Below, one piece after another: positions 9,401 to 13,356 of a DNA stretch of 13,356 nt. A program made the translations under genes and the position numbers. The notes under the pieces were generated by a model. The model was given only the letters and a program-made list of their open reading frames with translations, ran no database searches and had not been told where the DNA came from. Source of the stretch: Bacteroidales bacterium (GTDB lineage Bacteria; Bacteroidota; Bacteroidia; Bacteroidales; UBA932); contig JAILDI010000015.1 of the NCBI GenBank assembly GCA_024689525.1, positions 1 to 13,356 of the forward strand, read 5' to 3'. Position 1 is the stretch's first letter; each line of letters starts with the position of its first letter.

Positions 9401-9866
9401 TTGAACGGCTGACGGTAGGGATCGTTGCAATCTGTGCGCCGGTGATGTTGGTCACGGCACCGGTTTTCTCGATTGCGAACTTTGAAGCGGCCTGGGCCAC
9501 GACAACGGTTCCCTCAAGCATTTCGGAATCTTCAGCGAGCTGTGCGTTGAGGCTGAAAGTCTCTGCCAGCTGGAGGACTACACCGGTGTAATCCCTGTTC
9601 TGGTATCCGAGGCTGGAAACCTGGATGTCGTAAGGACCGCCGGGACGCATACCCTGGATGGTATAACGGCCGTCGGTGTTGGTAACGCCGCCATAGACGG
9701 TACCGGAAGGCACGTGGGTGGCCAGCACGGCAGCGCCGATGACTGCTTCGCCGTTTGTGTCAGTCACGCGGCCGGAGAGAGCCGACGTTGTGACCTGGGC
9801 AAAGGCTACAGTGCCCGCAATCAACATAGTGAAAGCGAGCAAAAGGCTTTTGAAAGCTGTTTTCAT
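6435..9866 (-). CDS. Oar-type TonB-dependent outer-membrane receptor with carboxypeptidase-regulatory-like N-terminal domain
   Basis: This 1143-residue outer-membrane transporter would use TonB energy to import a ligand too large for porins. Residues 1-23 are a Sec signal peptide (cleavage AFA-Q). Residues about 28-112 are a CarboxypepD_reg-like beta-sandwich (SGRVTDTNGEAVIGAAV ... TNTDGRYTIQGMRPG). A plug domain at about 125-240 carries the Oar-like hallmarks FTVDGANFNNNFG, IDAIEELQVVISPYDVRQ and GGGVNAITKSGTNKFKGT. The rest is a beta-barrel ending in the strand WYASIGIKYLFN. The long periplasmic extension, the ISPYDVRQ stretch and the lack of a SusD neighbour point to the Oar/CarboxypepD_reg branch rather than SusC. 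A Bacteroidota-type promoter lies about 55-90 nt upstream, and the large lipoprotein gene follows after 15 nt, so the two are very probably co-transcribed. The substrate is not evident from the sequence. Confidence 0.92.
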   Translation of the reverse strand: MKTAFKSLLLAFTMLIAGTVAFAQVTTSALSGRVTDTNGEAVIGAAVLATHVPSGTVYGGVTNTDGRYTIQGMRPGGPYDIQVSSLGYQNRDYTGVVLQLAETFSLNAQLAEDSEMLEGTVVVAQAASKFAIEKTGAVTNITGAQIATIPTVSRSITDVTRLSPYGGNGMSFAGSDGRLANFTVDGANFNNNFGLSDNLPGGGNPISIDAIEELQVVISPYDVRQTNFIGGGVNAITKSGTNKFKGTAYIYHQNENMQGNAVCGDEIAGARAIDRKTTYGLTLGGPIIKNKLFFFVNAEMSVIPSVVNRWRGSEDGVADPDNYVSRTTLADLEAVSKYVADKYKYDTGSWTDFPANEDNKKILARIDWNVSSKHHLALRYNYTINNYWSSPNATSMDGGTRMSGARMSQYSMSFANSMYSMQNIVNTWALDLNSRLSDELSNQFLATYSILDDVRGSNSKEFPFIDITKGDNNYMALGYELFTWNNAVHNRVANVRDDITYYMGSHRITGGLTYEYQMADNQYMRNGTGYYRYNIIDDPDDPKYMYDASGKLDAAKLFNSTPEVVCLTYGYDGEAAPAARVQFHKLGAYAQDEWSVNDRFKLNYGIRIDGLFFDNGDLMTNGVYDENDPSKNKGILALKYYPKKYNYEETHIDTGKWPTSKLTLSPRVGFNWDVYGDKSLKVRGGTGLFSGRLPLVFFTNMPTNGGLVQYQAQLSGKTLVYDAKKDALKLPWYTGAVTTDASGNKYIDMGQFAGGPVTTAQALQDKLASMGYPTTVTPEDGSVPSSISAVDPNFRMPQVWKTSLAFDYAFPTSFPMSLTVEGIFNKTINAVSISDWSMKDAGGFARFNGADNRPIYPSDFRTGTKAFVLENTDKGYGWSFSSTLNASPVDGLDLMVAYTHTVNKEVTGMPGSAAESAFTYVPTSEGPNYIKLHNSQYVTPDRLVASLTHHDKSGNHYSLIYEAWRGGYNYSYMLTNDMNGDTYAYDAIYVPTDKQVEDGDFRFVSQDDADRFMAYVHKDAYLSKHQGQYAEAYSVYSPWVHRIDLSYKHDFRIKVAQTTNVLQLNFDIKNLMNLFNSSWGVSKYLNPEIGSEARILKYEGVDAEGYATFSTPKAISGSTETFVPYHALSQCWYASIGIKYLFN

Positions 9867-9924
9867 AGGGTTTAAGAAAAATGAATAAATATTGATACAG
9901 TATAATATCTCAATTTTCCGAGTG

Positions 9925-9956
9925 CGAAGTTACTGCTTTTTGTCGACATATCAAAA
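9925..9956 (-). promoter_or_regulatory. Bacteroidota-type promoter of the receptor-lipoprotein operon
   Basis: On the minus strand TTTTG (9952-9956) is followed, after 19 nt, by TAACTTCG (9925-9932). This fits the primary sigma-factor consensus of Bacteroidota, TTTG, 19-21 nt, TAnnTTTG, with one mismatch in the -7 box. It predicts a start near 9918 and a 5' leader of about 50 nt before the receptor ATG. I see no riboswitch-like structure in that AT-rich leader. Confidence 0.65.
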
Positions 9957-9958
9957 CG

Positions 9959-9985
9959 AAAAAGCCTCCCGACGGGAGGTTTTTT
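9959..9985. terminator. Intrinsic terminator downstream of metK
   Basis: CCTCCC (9965-9970) pairs with GGGAGG (9974-9979) around a 3-nt GAC loop. The flanking A run (9959-9963) and T run (9980-9985) can extend the stem across a G-T pair. On the minus strand the hairpin lies just after the metK stop codon and runs into CTTTTTCGTTTT, so it should end the metK transcript before the receptor promoter. Confidence 0.85.
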
Positions 9986-9988
9986 CGT

Positions 9989-11230
9989 CTACTTTATGCC
10001 GAAAGCGTTTCTTACTGTTTCTACCATATCCAGAAGTTCCCAGCCAAAGAACTGTACTTCCTTCTCCACGCCTTGAACCAGGACCTTTGCCTTGTAGGGG
10101 GTGCGGCCCATATGTCCATAAGCCGCTGTAGGACTGTAGATTGGATTTTTCAGGCCAAAGCGTTTGATAATCGCGGCGGGACGCAGGTCGAAGATTTCGC
10201 ATATCTTGTCGGCGATTTCGCTGTCGCTCAGATTCACGTGGGCCGATTTGTTCGTGTCCACGTAAACGCTCACAGGACGGGCCACGCCGATGGCGTAGGC
10301 CAGCTGCACCAGGCATTCGTCGGCCACGCCTGCCGCCACAATGTTCTTGGCGATGTGGCGGGCGGCGTATGCCGCGCTGCGGTCCACCTTGGACGGATCC
10401 TTTCCGGAGAAGGCGCCGCCGCCATGGGCGCCGCGGCCGCCGTAGGTATCGACAATGATCTTGCGTCCGGTGAGGCCGGTGTCGCCGTCCGGGCCGCCGA
10501 TCACGAACTTGCCGGTGGGGTTCACCAGGAGCTCATAATCGTGGATGAGGGCAGCGGTTTCCGGGGCCAGGGCCGCCTTGAAACGGGGGATGAGGATGTT
10601 TTCAACATCTTCCCGGATCTTGCGCTGCATGGCTTCGTCGGTATCGAACTGGTCGTGCTGGGTGCTTATCACGATGGTGTGCACTTTCACGGGCTTGTGG
10701 GTTTCGCCGTCGTATTCAACAGTGAACTGGCTCTTTGCATCCGGGCGGAGATAAGGCATCACCGTGGGCTCGTTGTGGCGGATTTCGGAGAGAATCTTCA
10801 GGATCCTGTGGCTCAGGTACAGGGGCAGGGGCATATAGTCCTCAGTCTCACGGCAGGCATAGCCGAACATCATTCCCTGGTCGCCGGCGCCCTGGTCCTC
10901 CCTGGACACTCCCCTGTCGATGTCGTCGCTCTGACCGTGAAGTGCGGAAAGCACGCCGCAGCCGTCGGCATCGAACCTGTAGTCGCTCTTGGTATAGCCG
11001 ATATTGCGGATGGTGTTGCGGGCGATGGTTTCCACATCCACGCGGATGTCGGAACGCACCTCGCCCATCACCACCACCATACCGGTGGTGCAGAAACTCT
11101 CGCAGGCCACTTTGGCTTCCGGGTCCCTGGACAGGAATGCGTCAAGGACGGCGTCGCTTATCTGGTCCGCAACTTTGTCGGGATGTCCTTCGGACACCGA
11201 TTCCGACGTGAAAAGATAATTCTTTCCCAT
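9989..11230 (-). CDS. metK: S-adenosylmethionine synthetase (methionine adenosyltransferase)
   Basis: MetK makes S-adenosylmethionine from methionine and ATP in the cytoplasm, releasing phosphate and pyrophosphate. The 413-residue protein contains the expected three-part repeat fold and both family signatures: [12 protein letters not shown] at 114-125 and the glycine-rich [16 protein letters not shown] around 270-285 (P-loop-like phosphate binding). [11 protein letters not shown] at 9-19 holds the conserved His16, Asp18 and Lys19 that contact ATP and Mg2+. Length is slightly above the usual 380-400 residues. The ATG is placed directly at the typical N-terminus ([15 protein letters not shown]), with no Shine-Dalgarno; a T-rich stretch precedes it. 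The gene is monocistronic, with its own promoter at 11364-11398, a SAM-II-like riboswitch in the leader and a terminator just after the stop. This suggests that its own product represses it. Confidence 0.98.
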   Translation of the reverse strand: MGKNYLFTSESVSEGHPDKVADQISDAVLDAFLSRDPEAKVACESFCTTGMVVVMGEVRSDIRVDVETIARNTIRNIGYTKSDYRFDADGCGVLSALHGQSDDIDRGVSREDQGAGDQGMMFGYACRETEDYMPLPLYLSHRILKILSEIRHNEPTVMPYLRPDAKSQFTVEYDGETHKPVKVHTIVISTQHDQFDTDEAMQRKIREDVENILIPRFKAALAPETAALIHDYELLVNPTGKFVIGGPDGDTGLTGRKIIVDTYGGRGAHGGGAFSGKDPSKVDRSAAYAARHIAKNIVAAGVADECLVQLAYAIGVARPVSVYVDTNKSAHVNLSDSEIADKICEIFDLRPAAIIKRFGLKNPIYSPTAAYGHMGRTPYKAKVLVQGVEKEVQFFGWELLDMVETVRNAFGIK

Positions 11231-11237
11231 AAAGTAT

Positions 11238-11258
11238 AAAAAAAATAGCCCCGGCTAT
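11238..11258 (-). terminator. Hairpin plus U-tract in the metK leader (candidate riboswitch-controlled attenuator)
   Basis: Reading the minus strand, ATAGC and GCTAT (11254-11258 with 11245-11249) form a 5-bp stem around a 4-nt CGGG loop, followed by eight Ts (11245-11238). The metK ATG is only 7 nt further on. The stem is short for an efficient terminator, but its position between a SAM-binding aptamer and the start codon makes it a plausible expression platform, by termination or by masking the ribosome site. Confidence 0.5.
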
Positions 11259-11296
11259 ATATGCGTGAGGCTAAAATACAAAACACTGATATGAAA

Positions 11297-11347
11297 GCAT
11301 TTTAGCATTTTTTTAAGTGGTTGCAAGCTGGCCAAATCTTTCCACTT
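11297..11347 (-). promoter_or_regulatory. SAM-II (SAM-alpha) riboswitch-like aptamer upstream of metK
   Basis: On the minus strand a 6-bp stem (AAGTGG at 11347-11342 with CCACTT at 11320-11315) encloses a 21-nt loop containing GATTTG, GCCAGC and TTGCAA. After the stem comes an A-rich linker and then GCTAAAAT (11306-11299). This order (stem, GATTTG, CC-GC, TTGCA, closing CCAC, AAA-rich linker, GCTAAAA) is the layout I recall for SAM-II, an H-type pseudoknot that binds S-adenosylmethionine. The pseudoknot is possible here: AGC and ATTT of the loop can pair with GCT and AAAT of the 3' strand. It begins about 12 nt after the predicted transcription start and precedes the SAM synthetase gene, which is exactly the gene such a sensor should control. 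The match is from memory of the consensus, not a covariance search. Confidence 0.72.
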
Positions 11348-11363
11348 CGCATTTATGTGACCG

Positions 11364-11398
11364 CAAAGGTACTGCATTTTTTTCGATATTGCAAGCAA
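11364..11398 (-). promoter_or_regulatory. Bacteroidota-type promoter of metK
   Basis: On the minus strand TACCTTTG (11371-11364) matches the -7 consensus TAnnTTTG perfectly. TTG lies at 11394-11392, 20 nt upstream, with a second TTG at 11398-11396. The predicted start is near 11359, giving a leader of about 130 nt that begins just before the SAM-II-like aptamer. No convincing terminator separates this promoter from the upstream transporter gene, so some read-through into metK is possible. Confidence 0.8.
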
Positions 11399-11409
11399 TT
11401 TTTCGGGTA

Positions 11410-11985
11410 TTATTCTTTCGGCAGTACCAGGCGTCTGATGTTGCATCCGGCGTAGTTGCCGAGGAAGATCATCGGGTAGTACCAGAGGAGGTCAGGGCTC
11501 CATTTCCAGGCGGCCACGATGTACACCACGTCGGCGATGGAGTGGTAGAAACCGCAGAGGATGAACAGGGGCACGCCGAACAGCACGGGGAGGATGCTTT
11601 TGAAGCTGCGGTACATCCATACGGCTATGTCGATGATGAGGCCGCAGCCCACGGCGCGCAGGAAGCTGCGCCAGGGGCCCTGCGCCAATCGACCCGCCAC
11701 CACCGTCTGTGCACGCTCAACAGGCTCGCCGCCAAGGGACATCATCAGAAGGCCCAGCAGCACGCAGCCCAGCACGTTGAACAGCCATATCATCACAAGG
11801 CTGCCCGTCTGCTTAACGGGCATGACGCCTGCACGGCCGGTGTACAGCGGCACTCCGGAGAGCACAACGCCGATGAGGCCGAATGCGAAGATGATTGCTC
11901 CGGGAATGCCTCCCAGGGCCAGGAAACCGCAGGCACCAAGGCCGATGAGCAGGCCTGCAAAAAGGGAACGTCTATTCTCTGCCAT
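11410..11985 (-). CDS. Compact formate/nitrite transporter (FNT) family membrane protein
   Basis: This is a 191-residue very hydrophobic protein with about six membrane segments (roughly 7-25, 29-48, 61-83, 107-125, 130-158, 166-183). The order of motifs follows the FNT channel family, which moves formate, nitrite or hydrosulfide across the inner membrane. It has GLIGVVLSGVPLYTG at 37-50, corresponding to the TM2 break with its Thr (T49); FLRAVGCGLIIDIAVWM around helix 4; CGFYHSIADVVYIV at 144-157, corresponding to GFEHSIANM with the central His (H148); and the helix 6 GN at 176-177. Usual members are 260-285 residues; here the loops are short, helix 6 ends soon after GN, and the conserved Asn after HSIA is Asp. 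The reading frame is clean, so this seems to be a short form rather than a damaged gene. It starts 5 nt after the flavoprotein stop codon, which indicates one operon. The substrate is not known. Confidence 0.78.
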   Translation of the reverse strand: MAENRRSLFAGLLIGLGACGFLALGGIPGAIIFAFGLIGVVLSGVPLYTGRAGVMPVKQTGSLVMIWLFNVLGCVLLGLLMMSLGGEPVERAQTVVAGRLAQGPWRSFLRAVGCGLIIDIAVWMYRSFKSILPVLFGVPLFILCGFYHSIADVVYIVAAWKWSPDLLWYYPMIFLGNYAGCNIRRLVLPKE

Positions 11986-11990
11986 ATTGT

Positions 11991-13268
11991 TTATGCTTTT
12001 TCTATCATTTTCTTGTACGGGGCTATCATCCCCTCGTTCATCTTGTTACCCATCTTGGCCTTAAGCTTCTTGTTTCGCATAAGGCCACCGACCAGGTACA
12101 TCGACATAGAAGTGCGCCACTTCTTCTGCGGGAAATCGTACTGGCCGTGGGACTTGAAGAACTTGTGGTCGGCCCTCATAAGGCCGCGCATCATATATAT
12201 AAGGTCACGGAAAATCTTCATTCCGCCAACGCCCAGGAAGTTCCGGGGAGGGCAATACTGATGCTCCAGGGCATACGTGAGGGTTTTTGCCAGCAGGTCG
12301 ATGTTAGCACGGGCATCGCCCTCGTCGCTGGCCACGCCCGCCAGGAAGTTTCCGCCCACCTGGGCCCGGGCCTCCAGCAGAAGGCGCAGATTTTCCTCCT
12401 TGGAGTACTCCCCTTCCACGATGTAGCCGAAAGGCGTGCCCATCGTCACGGTGCGGTGGCCGTTGCAGAACTGGCGGTCATCGTACATCTTGAAGAGGGA
12501 GCCCATCGAGTGGTCCTGGATGCGGAAAGCGTACAGGATTGCATCGTGCTTATGGATTGTGTTGCGGAGGAAATCGTCAAAGCCGTCCTTGTACGCACAC
12601 TTACCGTCCCCGGCGCAGCTGAAACAGCTTATACAGCCGCCCTGGAAAGGAAATTCGCGGATGTTCACCACGTCGCACTCATAAGGGAACACTTTCAGGA
12701 ATGTGTCGATCATCCCCTTGAGTGTCTCGTCCTCCGGCGCCAGATCTGCCACGATAACGGCTCGGCGACTTGCCCTTTCGGGCGGAGCCGAGAAATCCGC
12801 CATCTGCCACATCACGAACTCAAACCAGTCACTCGCCTGTTTCTGCCCAGTCGGCTTCAGAATATCGTCCATATCGGCACTCAAACCATCCAGGCATCTC
12901 ATACCCATATCGGCACAATTGTCCTTGATGAAGCGGTGCGCGGTGATGTCATAGAAATGCTTGGAGGTGCTCACCTGCGTTGCGGCCTTGGAGGAGAAAT
13001 CCTCCCCGGACGCTTTCATCAGTTCGATGAAACGGTGCAGCTGCGATGGCACAAGGAAGGTATACACCGGGTAGCAGAACACTATGAGCTCCGCCTTGCG
13101 CAGAGCCTCCAGCGCCGGGGTGAAATCCTTCTCGAATGCACGTATCTTCCGCCCCGCATCCAGATACGAAAAATGGTGCTGGGGATACTTCTTTTCCAGA
13201 TACAGGCAGGTGTGCAGGGTTATCGAGTACGGCCCCTTGGGGCTGCCGTTGATTACAAGTATTTCCAT
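11991..13268 (-). CDS. Tandem flavodoxin-fold protein, NADPH-dependent FMN reductase / iron-sulfur flavoprotein-like
   Basis: This is a 425-residue cytoplasmic protein. Residues 1-160 look like one flavodoxin-type domain: beta strand MEILVINGSPKG (phosphate-binding NGSPKG loop for FMN) and KAELIVFCYPVYTFLVPSQL at 58-77. A second, similar domain begins near residue 168 (RRAVIVADL) and contains GGCISCFSCAGDGKCAYKDG, with Cys212, Cys215, Cys218 and Cys224 (CX2CX2CX5C), then DAILYAFRI and TVTMGTPFGY. This cysteine pattern is the compact motif of iron-sulfur flavoproteins, where it can hold a 4Fe-4S cluster, though some relatives keep it only in part. The C-terminal 80 residues are basic and rich in Lys, Arg and Met (GLMRNKKLKAKMGNKMNEG). 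The protein probably handles electrons, but the substrate is unknown. The start is fixed by the flavodoxin beta-1 strand and lies only 9 nt after tRNA-Arg; the FNT gene follows after 5 nt. Confidence 0.8.
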   Translation of the reverse strand: MEILVINGSPKGPYSITLHTCLYLEKKYPQHHFSYLDAGRKIRAFEKDFTPALEALRKAELIVFCYPVYTFLVPSQLHRFIELMKASGEDFSSKAATQVSTSKHFYDITAHRFIKDNCADMGMRCLDGLSADMDDILKPTGQKQASDWFEFVMWQMADFSAPPERASRRAVIVADLAPEDETLKGMIDTFLKVFPYECDVVNIREFPFQGGCISCFSCAGDGKCAYKDGFDDFLRNTIHKHDAILYAFRIQDHSMGSLFKMYDDRQFCNGHRTVTMGTPFGYIVEGEYSKEENLRLLLEARAQVGGNFLAGVASDEGDARANIDLLAKTLTYALEHQYCPPRNFLGVGGMKIFRDLIYMMRGLMRADHKFFKSHGQYDFPQKKWRTSMSMYLVGGLMRNKKLKAKMGNKMNEGMIAPYKKMIEKA

Positions 13269-13277
13269 ATGCGGTTG

Positions 13278-13351
13278 TGATTCCGTCGGGATTCGAACCC
13301 GAGACCCACAGCTTAGAAGGCTGTTGCTCTATCCAGCTGAGCTACGGAACC
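13278..13351 (-). tRNA. trnR: tRNA-Arg (anticodon UCU)
   Basis: The minus strand folds as a full 74-nt cloverleaf: acceptor GGTTCCG/CGGAATC with one G-U pair, T8-A9, D stem GCTC/GAGC, anticodon stem ACAGC/GCTGT with loop CTTCTAA, 5-nt variable loop, T stem TCGGG/CCCGA with loop TTCGAAT, and discriminator A. The anticodon TCT (13315-13317) reads AGA, so it carries arginine. The 3' CCA is not encoded (ACAACC follows), so it would be added after processing. The flavoprotein gene begins 9 nt downstream on the same strand. Confidence 0.96.
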
Positions 13352-13356
13352 ATCAT

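Noticed and set aside
7914..9404. 496-codon open frame on the plus strand
   Set aside because: It lies wholly antisense to the TonB-dependent receptor, its translation is a low-complexity run of V, G, A and E typical of a shadow frame in GC-rich coding DNA, and it has no recognisable domain or promoter.
6435..9866. SusC/SusD-type polysaccharide locus
   Set aside because: The receptor has Oar-type features (ISPYDVRQ region, CarboxypepD_reg extension) and the downstream lipoprotein lacks the helical SusD fold, so a classical Sus pair is not supported.
10073..11239. 388-codon open frame on the plus strand
   Set aside because: It is antisense to metK, which is an unmistakable gene; the frame is open only because of the codon use of metK and its translation resembles no known family.
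11386..11409. Short inverted repeat ATTGC/GCAAT after the transporter stop as a terminator
   Set aside because: The stem is only 5 bp with a 2-nt loop and no proper T-tract follows; it overlaps the metK -33 element instead.
12147..13280. 377-codon open frame on the plus strand
   Set aside because: It is antisense to the tandem flavodoxin gene and would read into the tRNA; no signal peptide, motif or start context supports it.
13278..13351. tRNA-Arg as a possible attachment site of a mobile element
   Set aside because: tRNA genes are common integration sites, but no integrase, direct repeat of the tRNA 3' end or shift in base use is visible in the window.

Overview
The window looks like a chromosomal piece of a Bacteroidota (Bacteroidales-type) bacterium with moderately high GC. 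The evidence is lipoproteins carrying BACON domains, an Oar-type TonB-dependent receptor with a carboxypeptidase-regulatory-like N-terminus, a GH109 glycosidase, few Shine-Dalgarno sequences, and promoters of the Bacteroidota form (TTTG/TTG, about 19-20 nt, TAnnTTTG). A gut or rumen habitat fits the GH109 gene. Genus cannot be fixed from the sequence; a Rikenellaceae-like or related uncultured Bacteroidales lineage is only a guess. There is no integrase, transposase, CRISPR array or phage gene.

Layout: (1) Positions 1-3055, plus strand: the tail of an unidentified gene, then a lipoprotein joining a BACON domain to a tyrosine/dual-specificity phosphatase domain, then a lipoprotein-type GH109 enzyme (NAD-dependent alpha-N-acetylgalactosaminidase family). 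Gaps of 18 and 4 nt suggest one operon for surface or periplasmic handling of glycans. A bidirectional terminator near 3077-3107 separates it from the next unit. (2) Positions 9956-3120, minus strand: a promoter, an Oar-like TonB-dependent outer-membrane receptor and, 15 nt downstream, a 1099-residue multidomain lipoprotein (two BACON domains, about five OB-fold-like segments, a jelly-roll-like region and a C-terminal CBM9/DOMON-like domain). The two probably form a ligand-capture and uptake pair whose substrate is unknown.

(3) Positions 11398-9959, minus strand: metK (S-adenosylmethionine synthetase) with a textbook Bacteroidota promoter, a leader of about 130 nt and a terminator. The leader contains a sequence closely resembling a SAM-II (SAM-alpha) riboswitch, beginning about 12 nt after the predicted transcription start. 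It is followed by an alternative-pairing segment and a hairpin with eight Us directly before the start codon. This would be product feedback on SAM synthesis, and it is the most striking signal in the window.

(4) Positions 13351-11410, minus strand: tRNA-Arg(UCU), then, only 9 nt later, a tandem flavodoxin-fold/iron-sulfur-flavoprotein-like protein, then 5 nt later a compact formate/nitrite-transporter-family membrane protein. These three are probably co-transcribed.

Essentially every long open frame antisense to these genes is a shadow. Non-coding stretches are short; the longest is the metK leader/promoter region (11231-11409).
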